A DNA stretch of 64,000 nt from Gerris lacustris (Eukaryota > Arthropoda > Insecta > Hemiptera > Gerridae). The stretch is taken from positions 33,471,036 through 33,535,035 of the forward strand of contig OX578281.1 in NCBI GenBank assembly GCA_951217055.1, in the 5' to 3' direction. A program made the translations under genes and the position numbers. Shown here piece after piece: positions 37,701 to 50,463 of this stretch. Positions within the stretch are counted from its first letter, which is position 1, and the number at the start of each line of letters is the position of its first letter. Under the pieces are notes generated by a model. That model was not told where the DNA came from, searched no databases, and worked only from the letters and a program-made list of their open reading frames with translations.

Positions 37701-40700
37701 TTCCTTTTGTCCGAAATCTATCCGAATTCCGATATCGAAAGTTCCACGAATCCTTATCCCATCATCCTAATTCTCTTGTACAACTCATGTCCTCTCAACA
37801 TATTCCGGGTAACCCTCCAAGACGTCTGAAGAGGCAGTGGCCTAGAGATCTACTCTTATAGAATATTATTATTGCAATCTATTATTATTATCTATTTCTT
37901 AAATCTTATGTACTTCATTAATTTACTTTATCATTACATAAATATTTTGTAGTATAATTATTTTACTATTTAAATCGCCAGGAATTGTAGTCACTGGACT
38001 ACTTCTTCTTCTCGTTGCTCCCGCCATGTTAAACAATAACATCATTACCACTTGTTACAATGAAATTATGTATAGTTTAAATGTATGGTTTAAATTAGTT
38101 GTGTTAATCAATATAAAATAAAAAATAAAAAATTACTAGAGACGCGGTTTTACTTTGGATTGTCATGTCGTGTTGGCGGAAATATTGTTTTTAGTATTTG
38201 ATTGACTGTGTTATGTATCAACTAAATTGCAGGAAAATATAATCCAAATCCACAGACTGCCTGACTTCCTGACCAACTCATCACGTTACCTCTGGAACCA
38301 TTAGATCTATAACCATGAAATTATTTTAAATAGGTTCTTATTGGGCCCCATAGGTGCTCAAACGAAACAAAATCTTTAAGATACAACCAAATATATGGAA
38401 AATTTGTCAGTGCTCAAATATCTCCAAATAGAACCTTGAAAATTATTGGAAGGTAGCTATCCTTTATTACAAAAAAAAAATTGTTGAAGGATTTTGATTC
38501 GGCCATTTTGATTCAAGATGGTAGCTATATACGTATTTATAACCAAGTTCACAATAGTTATCACTACTTGTTGAAACTCTAAATTTAAGGAGGGAATTCC
38601 TGTTACTTGATCTCTAAATGGGGAAATAAAGACTAAGGGAAGAGTAAGGGGAATTGAGCCCAGACTGAGTTTCTGAAGCCAGGAAGTTGTCTTACTAGGG
38701 AAGGGCTTTAAACTAGAGGTGGGTCGAAGATAACGTAACAATTAAAAATAACCTGTTATTGTAAGGTAACCGTTCCTCAGATAACCTAATATTTAAAAAT
38801 ACCTGTTATCGAGTAACTTTAGTCTAATTCATAAATATACCGACTGGCGGTGGCACGGAGGGAGGTGCTATCTCAGAGTAAGGGGGATAGGGTCCCTTCC
38901 TTACTCTGAGGGTACCTAGTTTAGTTCATAAGTATTCCGCTTAGCTGCGGCACTGCACTCGTACTCTGCTCCTATCCTAACGGTAACGAAGCGGAAACGT
39001 TATCAATAACTCCTGGGTAGTGTAGGTATTAGGTTTCCATGAAGCGTTATATTATAACGTTAACAGAACGGGAACTGTATCAAATATCAGGAACTCCTTA
39101 GGTATTAGGTTTTAATGAAACGTTATATTGTAACTATAACTCTTAATTACGTTACGTTATCAATTCAGTTATGTTCTTTATTTCCGTTACCGTTCTCGAT
39201 TCCGTTTCCGTTATAACAGTATTGTAAGTTTTGTTATTTCCATTTAAATAATGTTATTACAAAATAAAAAAAAGCAAAGATTTGCAAGTTTGTCAATAGG
39301 GTAGATGTATAGAGGCGCTCGGTTGGAACCTACTCAGAGCCCTCATCCCTTCCTCTGCGTAATTAGTAGTTTCGCACATAGTGTCAGTGTCTCCACTACG
39401 GGGCCTGCGGCGGACTTATGACAAAACCTCAGCTGACTCCCTCCAGATCCAGGTTTGCTCTACGGCCCCACCCCACCCCCGCTTTTCATACGTAACTAAC
39501 ATACGTTTTATCTTCTGTTCTACTGGACCGATTTTTCTCAAACAACTTTTATTATAATTATATTATACGTCTCTTTAGGACTTCATCGCCGCAACTATTT
39601 TAGACTCATACTTATTGCACGATTTTATCGGCCAAGGGAGCCTTTTTATTTTTTATTTTTTTTATTTTGCTTGTTAAATTTCAAATAGATCTTTACTGCG
39701 ATCCCACTCATTGGATTTAAAAGTATTTATATTTGTATTATATAAAATCTTTTTAGGCGTAAATATCTTCACAATTTTCGAGGACACTTTTTTTTTTTTG
39801 CTCATCAAGTCACTGGTGGAACCTGTTATCCAAATAACCTATTCAAGGAACCTGTTATCGGTTGAGAACGGGAACGTGATAACTAGTTACCGTCAAATAA
39901 CAGTTATTACCCACCTTTACTTTAAACCCATCAAATGTGGTAAAATTCCAAAAAGAATAACTTTGTTAAATAAGCTAGTAATACATAACATTCTAATAAC
40001 ACTGACTGATGTATCCTGATATATCTGAAACTTCTGTCACTATGAACTATAAAATGTGTAGATAGGCTTCTTTTAACACCAGATGGTCGTTAAGACTTTT
40101 TTTCAGGATCGGTCATTTTACCGGGTTTTTCAAGATTACGCCTATGTATTTGCAAATTTGTCATGTCGATATATCCATAACTATCTGGAAACTCTATATT
40201 ATCCATTTTTTAATGTGATGTCACCTTTAATATAATTATAATATTTCCTAAGGTTGTCTTCAGGGGTATTAATAAAATAAAAAAACTAATCCATTTTCTT
40301 TGCTATTTTATTTATTTTTCTTAAGGCGATATTTCGTCTCCAAATTGAGACATTTTCAAACCTGAAACAATTTTGTTTTTTATATATAATATATATAAAC
40401 TACAAAAATTTAAAAAACTACAACAATTTAAAAAAATTTAAAAAGATCTTTTACAATTTTTGATATAAAATGATTTGTTTACTTTAAACTACATTTAAAA
40501 TTAGGTATATGTAATAAATATTAGAAATGTTAAAATTATAAACATAAGACAGTATCTAATATATCTCTATATTATATTTTACTTAATAAGATAGTTTTAA
40601 TATTTCTTGATAAACATTTATAAACCCATTAAATTAAAAATATATCTACATTAAAATAAAAACTAGTAAATTACGACACTCTTATAAATTAATTATAAAA

Positions 40701-41402
40701 TTTTGTTGTTATTCGGAGTTAGCAAAAAAAAAAAATCTCAAAACATATAATTATTAATTTATGCTATGACATTGTACGTTTTCATCTATTTAATAAATGC
40801 TTAACAATATTAGTCCACGTAATGCACTACAACTATACCTAATAGTGGTTTATAACAAGTTATGTTAAATAATAGTGAAGTAAAACACAAGTTTACTTAA
40901 AATGTTTATTAACACAACTAAATCCACTAACAATTAATACAACTCGTACAAACAACGTATTTTAACCTCTATAAGTCCTCCTCTAAATCTTAAGCTCAGC
41001 CAAATTCATTCCATTCACCAATAGAAATAATAGGAGAAAGTATATGGGAAACTGATGCATGTTATTTTGGCTTAACACGTTATTACTGTTTTTTTATGGT
41101 AATAAATAAACCCATCTTATTTATAAAAATCATTTACAACATCTCTATAATCATCTATTTAAATAAATCACAATTATATTAGCCGAAGCTGGTTTGTAGC
41201 AAGTTATGTTATAATTAGTTAACCTAATTCATGATTAAGAGATAATAATAGTTTTACCTGCTGATCCAGCACCAATAATAATGAAGTCATAAACTGGAGT
41301 TACACTATTTTCTGGAGTTTCTATAGGACTGTTAAATATTTTTGGAAAATAGTAGGAGACTAAAGCGACGAACATCAGACTAAATAATCTAAAAGATAGC
41401 AT
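31760..41402 (-). CDS. GMC oxidoreductase, copy D (complete, 581 aa, C-terminal extension)
   Basis: Fourth copy. Exons: complement(join(31760..33026, 33311..33473, 35207..35377, 41258..41402)); 1746 nt, GT/AG introns of 5880, 1733 and 284 bp. Signal peptide [25 protein letters not shown] Rossmann motif, [13 protein letters not shown] signature, His in [10 protein letters not shown] and Asn in RGNTNAPT are all present. Where A-C and E style proteins stop directly after NYGF or DYGC, D reads through for 12 further residues ([12 protein letters not shown]). The stop seems to have been lost by deletion of one T in the TTT-TAA junction. Intron 1 is enlarged by a decayed non-LTR retrotransposon (about 35.9-38.1 kb) and a 1.2-kb hAT-type element; intron 2 holds another repeat (33741-34302) and a GC-richer block. 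Exon 1 is assigned to D because no other exon 1 lies between it and exon 2. Very long introns make RNA evidence desirable for the exon 1 link. Confidence 0.9.
33741..34302 (-). mobile_element. Dispersed repeat R3, copy in intron 2 of gene D
   Basis: Reverse-complement relative of 43811-44413 and 57744-58093. Ends are short inverted repeats around TACGTTTTTA / TAAAAACGTAGTA. Shared phrases: CGGATTTTTTCCGAACTAACTTT, GGAAGTTAGTTAGAAATCGATT, and AAACAAACAAACAAAC. No ORF; non-autonomous element of unassigned type. Confidence 0.75.
34386..34860. other. GC-richer block and (ATA)n in intron 2 of gene D
   Basis: A stretch (34440-34800) visibly richer in G and C than its surroundings, with CGAGATACACGGG, TCGCCGCGTGAGAACCG and CCCGGAGTC. 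It has a 99-codon open frame with no recognisable domain, then an imperfect TAATAATAAT repeat (34817-34860). Probably a fragment of a mobile element; not identified. Confidence 0.45.
35860..38135 (+). pseudogene. Non-LTR retrotransposon (Jockey-like) RT remnant in intron 1 of gene D
   Basis: 5'-truncated ORF2. From 36000 the frame reads [20 protein letters not shown]; after a stop the RT begins (36360-37049) with [46 protein letters not shown] and AFDRVWH. The catalytic FADD motif is degraded to FANDKA (about 37165-37190). The frame shifts several times (37243, 37577) and the C-terminal part ends at 37860 ([13 protein letters not shown]). An A-rich tail (ATAAAATAAAAAATAAAAAA) marks the 3' end near 38130. 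No endonuclease seen. Antisense to gene D. Dead copy. Confidence 0.88.
38714..39919. mobile_element. hAT-type element, 1206 bp, non-autonomous
   Basis: Terminal inverted repeats TAGAGGTGGGT and (other end, reversed) TAAAGGTGGGT, flanked by an exact 8-bp duplication CTTTAAAC (38706-38713, 39920-39927). Subterminal sequences are rich in AACCTGTTAT and CGTTATATTATAACG motifs. No transposase reading frame; the 102-codon frame at its right end overlaps the boundary and is spurious. Confidence 0.85.
40020..41257. other. Rest of intron 1 of gene D; contains a decayed hammerhead-like hairpin
   Basis: No gene. At 40332-40362 (minus strand) GTCTC-AATTTG-GAGAC is followed by GAAA and preceded by TTTGAAAAT, like the hairpin at Penelope ends with the CTGATGA box eroded. 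Otherwise AT-rich sequence. Confidence 0.35.
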
Positions 41403-41439
41403 TATATTGTTCAAATCAAAATTTCAAATGACTATACAA

Positions 41440-41475
41440 TTAGTTACTACCGGATCTTTATTATGGATATACTTT
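41440..41475 (-). promoter_or_regulatory. Putative core promoter of copy D
   Basis: Sense strand carries AAAGATCCGGTAGTAACTAA, one base different from the copy A box, with a weaker TATA-like element (TATATCC) upstream. Located about 40 bp before the ATG at 41402. Confidence 0.42.
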
Positions 41476-41718
41476 TTTATTACACAACTTAAAAAATCAA
41501 CCAACAACTTTTAAAATGATCTTATTTATAAATGTAGAATCGAAAAAGGAAGCAGTAGTTGAACTGTCAAAGACTGTGCAAAGACTGCTAAATAATTACA
41601 TTACAATTGCGTAATATAAATGACAATATTTAAATTACTACACTCGTCTATTTGTACAGTTTAAGCCTAGTTAAATTATGGCACATAATAATAAATTAAG
41701 CAAATAGTAATAAGGTAT

Positions 41719-41721
<3 letters not shown>

Positions 41722-41795
<74 letters not shown>
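41722..41795. repeat. (TA)n microsatellite
   Basis: About 37 TA units upstream of gene D. Confidence 0.95.
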
Positions 41796-41800
<5 letters not shown>

Positions 41801-41856
41801 ATTTGTGTCACAATTGTGTACCTTATTGCAGTGTGCAAAAACACGGTATTACATTG

Positions 41857-41859
<3 letters not shown>

Positions 41860-41939
<80 letters not shown>
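41860..41939. repeat. (TA)n microsatellite abutting the gag fragment
   Basis: About 40 TA units; it cuts off the 3' side of the gag-like reading frame. Confidence 0.95.
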
Positions 41940-41940
<1 letters not shown>

Positions 41941-43001
41941 CGCCTTGCATATACTGGGGTTTGCATCAATCCCGCTGGTTTCAGATTAGTTGCTTTATAC
42001 TTCTGACTTGTTGAACTCTCTTTACTGTTACATCGAGGACAGCGCGCTCTAATCATTCCAGAGGCTCCGCAGCCATAACACTTTATTTTCTTATCTGGTT
42101 CCGTATTCGTTGCTTTTTGGGGCTCTGCTTCATTATTCTCAATCTTGCTCTTCATTCTACAGTCTGCTGTATCATGATTACTGCGGCGGCAAAATGTGCA
42201 ACGTATGCGTGATCTGGGTTTAAGAGGTTTATTTGATGCTTGTTCCGGTGTATCAGGTTTTAGCACTTCCTCTTTCGTACTACACTGCTTTACAAGATTC
42301 GCCAGATCCTTAATATTTTCCCTATGCACTCTTTCCCTAAGTGTTTTCTTGAGTTTGCTATAAACTATGTCAAGTTGAACTATCTCTTCTAATTCATAGG
42401 GTAGTTCTGCAAAAAGTGCGCTTACTTCAAAAATAAATACCTGAGCTTACTTTTCCTTTTGCTCAAATTTGAATATTTCTTGAAAGATGCGATAGGCTGG
42501 CCTGTCACCACTGAAAGCCTTACCCAATTCTTTGTTTGCCTCCATCCATGATTTGATTTTGTTCTTCGCCCCTGACCACCATTTGGCCTCAAGGCCAGTG
42601 AGTAAAATAGGCAAACCTAATAACGCATTTTCATCGGAATCTCCAGCGCAGTTTTTATAAACCTTGATTGCGTCTAGAAAAATTCGCACATCAGAACCTG
42701 CGTTACCATCAAATCTAGAAGTACATTTACCAAAGTTACCCGCGAATTTTTCACTTTTATTTAAATTTTGAGTTTTTTGTAAGAGTTTCTCTTGAAACTC
42801 AAAATTCATTCGCTGTACGCTACTTAACAATTCCCCAAACTGTTCCTGACTAAATACAACAGAGGTAGGGGGCTTACCTTTTTTCCCTTTTTTTGTTGGA
42901 CTAGTCGTATTTAGCTTACGGGGACGGAGTTCGTATCCTTCCCTCTTCTCTCCTTCTTCACCATCAAAACTATCATTAAAATCTTCTTCTGAACAATGCA
43001 T
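41940..43001 (-). pseudogene. LTR-retrotransposon gag fragment (Gypsy-like)
   Basis: Minus strand. The first open part (42447-43001) starts MHCSEEDF, has a basic K-rich stretch, then SRFDGNAGSDVRIFLDAI and LTGLEAKWWSGAKNKI, typical of Gypsy-type capsid proteins. The frame is broken near 42440 and continues in another frame (41940-42430) to two Cys-rich knuckles: CTFCRRSNHDTADC (CX2CX4HX4C) and CYGCGASGMIRARC. No protease, RT or LTR is visible. An inactive fragment lying between genes D and E. Confidence 0.8.
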
Positions 43002-43810
43002 ATTTTAGCCCAATTAAAAAATAACAAAAACATATTATACTGTGACTGAGATTTTTTTTTTTTTTTTTTTGTACCGCTTCTTAATTATAACTAGATAGGT
43101 TAATAAAAGTAACAAAAATATTGTCGTCATAATTTTATATTGATAAACATACACGCTTCGAAATGTATATCATTAAGTTTGACTAATGCATTTTGTAGGA
43201 AATTTTGGAAAGAATAAGATTTCGGTATCGTTTATGAGTTGTATTAAAAAAGCAGAAAAAAGTGTTAAAATTTCAAGGTTATTCGCTTACCAAAAGTTGT
43301 CCCCAGGGCTTTCGAGGTCGCAAACGTGGTTTTATGCTCTTCTTAATAAAAAAAAAAAATCGTTTACCCTAATTAATGTGAGCTGGACTCCTCTTAGGCT
43401 AGATATTGGCCTAGAAAGGATTTATGTTATTTATTTTTATCAACACAGCTTTTAGTTAAATAGCTCAAATTATTATTAATATCCATTAAAAATAATTTAT
43501 ATTTTTATAAATTTATCGTTTTATTCATCCTTAACAATAAAATAATTTTCTTTTCTTGAAAGAAACATTTTCATAACAAAGTTACAACTTTCATAGTTAC
43601 AGATTTACAAATTTACGTACAGTTACAAATTTTATAGTTTTCATTCAAAAAAATATAATCAGCTAAACATTTTATTTCAATTATTAGTTATAGAAATTTT
43701 CTTTAAATTATTCTGTTCCAATTTAACATTTGAAAGAAGAGGTTAAAACTATGGAGGAAACCATATTAATTTAATCTTTTTTTCTTGATGTCTTTTGTTC
43801 ATTCATTTTT

Positions 43811-44413
43811 ACTACGTTTTTATTAGCTTGCTCTCTTGTTTGTTTGTTTGTCCGGTACAAATCTGGCAATCGATTTCTAACTAACTTCCCGAATAGCTAG
43901 ACATTTGAAACTTTTGGCATAGCTCAGAACATGATGACAATGCATTATTTTAATACTTTTAGCCATCTTTCAGCAGAATTTAATTGGTTTTCAGCAAATT
44001 TTGCTGTACAGAAAGTTAGTTCGGAAAAAATCCGCAAGTTAATTTATTTGTTTTGCCATATCCCATACTTACGCATTCTTCATTTTGATGGGTCTCAAAT
44101 TTGTGATAGATAAACATCGAATGACATTAAAACAGTACATATCGATTATATTATTTATCGATTATATTATTTATTTATCGATTATATTATTTTAAATATA
44201 TCGATGGCACGCTTTAGATTTGGTGTTGGGGAGATCCGTTGTACAAAGATTTGTCCTTTTATAGGTTTAAGATCAGTTCTCTAGATGGTTGTCATTGAAG
44301 TAAATAAATTAGAATCTATTTTTTTTTTTTTCACTAACATTATATATTATATAACAATAACAATTATATTATCAACATTACATACGATTCAACAGAAAAT
44401 TTATAAACGTAGT
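43811..44413 (+). mobile_element. Dispersed repeat R3, copy 2
   Basis: Same family as 33741-34302 in opposite orientation; ends ACTACGTTTTTAT and TATAAACGTAGT. Includes GTTTGTTTGTTTG, a duplicated ATCGATTATATTATTTAT patch (44145-44200) and a poly-T run. The 60-codon frame inside is not a gene. Confidence 0.75.
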
Positions 44414-45868
44414 ATATAAAAAGTTCTTTTATCTTGAAATTATTTTAATTTATTTAAGTATATCTTCTGCTATGAGTTCTTATGTTCTTTACTCATACGA
44501 GTATGAGTTCAAAACTATTTATTACTTTTGAAGCTATATTTCATCGTTTCAAGTGTTTTTTTTTTTTTTTTTGTGCTTATCGGAGCAAATCCTTGTTGTG
44601 TAGGAAACCGATCATTTAGATGAAGAAAAGGATATTATAATATGATCCGAAACCTGGTTAAAATCAGGTCACCCATTTATTCGAATCGGTGAACTAAGTT
44701 AACGTGGAGAATATCCTTTGCCAAAATACTCCCAACCAATAGTTTCTTATAATTAAATAATCTTGAAGTCCTTTACATGACTCTGCACAACTGAGAAAAT
44801 CATTTCTCGAGCATGGACTTTTATATCAATTTATTAAAACAGATTAATTGATTTGAGCTAATGTGAATTTTCTATTTTTGTATAATTAAAAACTATCTTA
44901 ATCAGATCAGATCCGGTAACAATTTTTACAATTTACACTAAAATTATTAGTATTAGAAATTACTTTAGAGTAAAACCTTGCACTTATAAACAAAAAACGA
45001 GAATTTCTTTTACTATCTTTATTTAACTTTGTTTAATTTTGTAGAGTAAAATTAGAAAAACTTTTTCAAGCAAAACAAAGGTGACATTATTTTTATTGAC
45101 TAACTATAACAGTGGAAAAAGTAAAGAATATATGTACCCATCTTGTTGTGGCCTAATGTAGTTTTCAATAATTTTTTTTTTTTGTTTTTGTTTTTGTTCT
45201 ACGTTTGGGTCCTTCACTAGTTCACGTGATACTTAAAAAATTAGAAAAAATAAGATGTATACCTATTCGTAGTATTCTCTTATTCTGACTTTAACAAAAT
45301 CAGATATTATTTTAAAGATATATCTATATTTTTAAAATTATATATCTGATTTTGTAAAACATTAGATGATAAGTTTAAATTCGGTTAAGTCATTGGAACA
45401 TGATGATGTTTATCAAAATAAAATGTTTCTGTACCTACGGAATAAAAAAATATTGATAAATAATTGTGAAATGTAACAAAAATGTATTGAAAATATGATT
45501 AATACTGACAATAAATACAATTCGAATAAATTTATATATCATAATCTACTTCTAGATTTCGTAAGTCATCACTTTCAACCTAAAGCCTAGATTTCATTGG
45601 TAGAGCTAACAGTCGAGTAACTTGGTAGGGTAGTACTCTATCTAGCTTCTGGTCTTGAATTAAGAAATTTGAGAAAATTTGTTTAAAGAATTTGGTTCTG
45701 GCCTTTCAACTTAATACTACAATCACCAATAATACTACTACTATACATACATCTACTACTACTACTACTATACAATATATTACTATACTTCAATATGATT
45801 ACTTACAGCTACTCTACTAAATAACACGTAATAAAATTTAGTTTTTCATTATTGGTAATGGTTTTTGT
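44414..45868. other. Intergenic region 3' of copy E, no gene seen
   Basis: AT-rich. Contains poly-T runs (44555, 45172), a short CTA trinucleotide repeat (45747-45771) and nothing else recognisable. Confidence 0.6.
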
Positions 45869-48800
45869 TTAACATCCGTAGTCTCTCTTGATGATATCAG
45901 ACGCTTTCTCTGCTATCATTATAGTTGGAGCAAGGGTATGACCCCTGGGTATAGAAGGCATTACTGAAGCATCTACAACTCTGAGTTTCGATATTCCTAA
46001 AACTCTTAGCTCAGGATCGACTACTGAAGTGGATGAAGTAGCAGACCCCATTTTACACGTCCCTACAGGATGGTGAGGATTTCGTGAATAGGTTTTTGCA
46101 ACGCACGTTAAAAAGGCTTTGAGATCAGATTTTTCAGCTTCGCATTTATCGAGAGAAGATAGGCTGATTTCTGGTGAGTATTTTTTCAAGGCCTCAGTCA
46201 TAATTAATTTTATAGATATATTAAGACCGGAAATAGATCTGTCTAAATCATCTTGCTCAGAGAAATAATTCGGGTCAATAAGAGGAACATCATTCGGACT
46301 TTTACTCCTTAATCTAACAGTACCGACAGATATAGGTTTAGTGACAGACGTAAAAACCGCAATGGTATCTTTCGGGCCTGGATAAAATTCGGTAAAATGA
46401 AATAGAACATCAGGGGGTTCTGCCGTTATATCAGGTCCAGTGTTAAGGAAAGCTAAATTCGGAAAACCACTAGACGTCAAGATCCCTGTCTTTTTTTGAT
46501 GAAATTCCAATCTGTTGTGATCTGTAAAATGATTTAAAGGATTTAAATTTGTATAATTCTTTAATTTATATACGAGCGGGATACAAAAATGATCTTGCAG
46601 ATTGTTCCCTACAGGTAAATCGGCAATGAGAGGAATGTTTAGATTAGCTAAATGGTCTTTTGGCCCTATACCAGCAAGCATAAGTAGTTGTGGAGAATTG
46701 ATGGTCCCAGCTGATAATATAACCTCTTTAGACGCTTTGATGTACCTAGATTTCCCATTTTTTTCAAAAACTACTCCTAAAGCAGTCTTTGTTTCTGGAT
46801 CAATTACAATTTCAGTGACTTTTGCATTATTAATTATCTTCAAATTGGATCGGTTTAAATCATTTAGAAATGCAGATGTGCTCCATCTAATTGGTCCGTT
46901 TAAAGTCAATTGAGGCTTCGCAATACTCGTCTGCTTTTCTCCATTGTAATCTCGGTTTATCAATCCGATTTCTTCTCCAGCTTGTATAATTTCTTGGCTT
47001 AGGTTTGATTGGTAAATAGCATACTGAACATTAAGCAGGCCTCTTTTACCATGATAAGGCGATCCAAAGAGTTCAGGAATTTGTTGTTTCTCTGACCTGC
47101 AACAATTATAATCAATTGTAAATTTACATAATAATATCACTTACATGTAATATAAGGAATTCCGAAAATAACTCTTTACTTGAGGAAATATGGCAAGACG
47201 TTCTCGTAGTTCCATCCTTCTGCACCATCTTCTTCCCATTCATCATAGTCAAGCTTATTTCCTCTGACATAGAGCAATCCTCCTATACTACTTGATCCAC
47301 CCATTCCATGACCTATAGGGATTGAACAGACTCCTCCCTTAGCTGTAAATGAGAAAAAAAAACTTTATTATGTTAAGGCTGAATATGTAAAAATAGTTTG
47401 GTTTTTTAATAAGGCATATAATGAAATATATCCATAGATGTTGAAAATAATTTGATAGTTTATAAAACGTAGCCGATTAATAGTCTCATATTAATTTTTA
47501 CTTTCTGCGAACAAGTAAAGCAGAAGAATTTAAATAGGAATGCAGAACTAGCTATATAACTTTGTCGGAGGGCAGTGGCGTAGCTAGACCATTGGGGGCC
47601 CCCCCGCAAGAAATTTTTGGGGGCCCCTCGCCAAAGAAAATCGATGAGCAAAAAAAAAAAAAACCTCTTACGTTCAGGAAGGGGCCCCCACGACGTTTGT
47701 ACATGGATAGTAATTTCCGGTTATTTCTGGATTTGGGGGCCCCCTGGCACTAGGGGCCCCCCCGCAATGCGGTCCCGCGCGGGCCCATAGTTACGCCACT
47801 GTCGGAGGGTCTATTCTACGAATCACATAATGGGGGCTGATTATAAAACCACTAACATAAACAATATAAATCATTGTTTTTAATTTGTAGCCAGGAGCCA
47901 CCAGCTTTCAATGGTCTTTTCTTTAATATTATGTTCGGGGGGGTTAATTAAAACTAGCTTTGTACGATACTTCGTGTCTAATTGGGACTTTTCATGCAAT
48001 TAATTCATTTCTGTTGCATTCGTTAAATAATTTAAAAAATCTGTTTGTGAAGTAAAGAAAGTGATTTCTCTAAAGATTTATTACCTCTCAATATCGTCTT
48101 ATTTTTTCTACTTTATACTCATGTAAGCTGTTTTCTAGCTCAGTTTTCTGTTTTCTCTTTATCTTTCTGTCACGAGTATTTCATGATCTTTTATCATTTT
48201 ACTCTCTATGTTCTACGGACCTCCCCCTCATATCCAGTGTGCGGGAGCTCTAACCAATTAAGCTACACTGAAGAATACTTTCCTCAGACGATATCAAATT
48301 TCTCAGTCTAGTTCTATTGTCGTTTGTTGACTTCTAAGACTTGTTGATACATTTGAAAGCTTAATTCGGAATTAAATATCGATATCGTCAGAGGAAAGTA
48401 TTCTTCAGTGTAGCTTAATTGGTTAGAGCTCCCGCACACTCTCTATGTTCATTGGCTAATGCAGCAAATCTTGTAATAAATTCACTATTTATATATGTTA
48501 CAGTTTCCCTGATGATGACAACATAATAAAGTTGTCGAAACATTGGCTATACGAAATAATAAAGTCTGTTCTTAACACCTGACCGTTTCCCGAAACGAGT
48601 TGGAGGAGTTTTTCTTCCACTTATATCTTCGGTCGAGTTGAGTCGTATGTGGCGTGTAGATACAGTGTATCCCCGGATCGACGCATAAATAGGTAAAAAA
48701 AAAAAAAAAATTGAATTCAAATTTCATCTTGAGGGGTTCAGCCCTGGTCGACAAGTGTAACTTGGATATTACCAACAAGAATTGATCCAGACTCTTTAGA

Positions 48801-50426
48801 TCAAATTGCCATTTAAAAAATAATCCTAACAACGAAGAGATAAAATTTGAAGTTAAACAGAAGACTACTCGCAACAAGCTTTATTCTATAGCTATAGACT
48901 ACAATCCTCTTGGGTTCTCTAAATGGAACAAACTCAACTAATTGCTGCTTTGGATAAAGCAAAAAAAAATAAATAAATAAATAAATAAATGTATAAACGG
49001 GCCGATCTGGAAAGGTTAACGTGGTACCACACCTCAAGGATACAATTAAGAATGAAAATATTAAGGTAAAATATTGATTCCATATTAATATTGCTTTCAG
49101 AAACAAAATAGCAAAAGACATACTTTCACGATGATATTATTATATTTCACCAATTAAAGAAGAGCGTAAACTACCATACACTATCACAGAAACCAAATCA
49201 AGATTTATCAAGAAATTCAAAGCCACCGAAGTATATTACACCATTATAGTTGAGAAAATTATGGAAGTAGAAAACACCATTAATGCAATGATTAAATTAG
49301 CCAAGGAAAAGTAATGCAATGATTAAATTAGCCAAGGAAAAGTAATGCAATGATTAAATTAGCCAAGGAAAAGTTATGCAATGATTAAATTAGCCAAGGG
49401 AAAGTAATGCAATGATTAAATTAGCCAAGGAAAAGGGGAACTATAAGAATGGAGACAAAATAACTATTATAGCAAGTAATCCAGGTTTTAACCATGATAT
49501 TTCAACTGTGGTACAATCAATTGTTAGAGCAAGGATATTGAGCATGAAACATATCGGTAGAATTCTGTCTTCAAACGAGAATTTAAATATCACACAAACT
49601 AGATAGTGGCTGTGACAAAAACAGAAAAAAGAAAGGTTCAGTGGTCTCTATTTCTTGGTTAAATACTTTTCAGGGTGTTCAACATACATTAAATGGCGGA
49701 GAAGTAATGATTTGTGGAGCTAAAGTAGACGGATTTGACGTAAAAACAAATAAAGTATTTCAATTTCACGGTTGTTTTTGGCCTGGTTGTTCTGATAGCT
49801 ACGAAGAAGATACTTTTAACATCGTTAACAAGGAAACTATCTGGGACCTGAGGAAGAAAACTAAAATAAGAAGTGAACAAATTATAAGTAGAGAGTACAA
49901 CTTCATTAAAATGTGGGAATGTAAATGGATAAAATGTAAGAAAATAAGGAAAGTAAAGTAAAAAAGAAACACATTCATTTTTTGGAACCTCTGAAGCCTT
50001 GAGATGCATTTTATGGAGGTAGGACAAATGCAAGCAAACTGAAAGTACAAAATAAAAAATTGAGATACTCTGACGTTTGCAGCATTTATCCTAAAGTTCA
50101 TAGAAATATCCCCATATAAAGATTTAAACCCGTAGGGAACTTTATCACCCTGTGCGTAGAAAGAAAAATTGATACTTGGATTATGCTCAAAATGTATTGA
50201 GGAAAAGTGTAGTTTGTGTCAACATTCAGATGCTGAAAGGGCCATACTGAAGCTTCGACATCAAATGAAGTAAACAACGCTATCTAAGTTGTAGAAATAT
50301 AATATGAAGTTTGGAATTTTAAAGCAAAAAGAAATTATCTTTTTAAAGGATTCAATCAAGTAAGTCAAAGTTAGAAACAAGTTCTTGGGAAAATGACTTA
50401 AAAACAATCGAAGATTGCTGCTGCTG

Positions 50427-50463
<37 letters not shown>

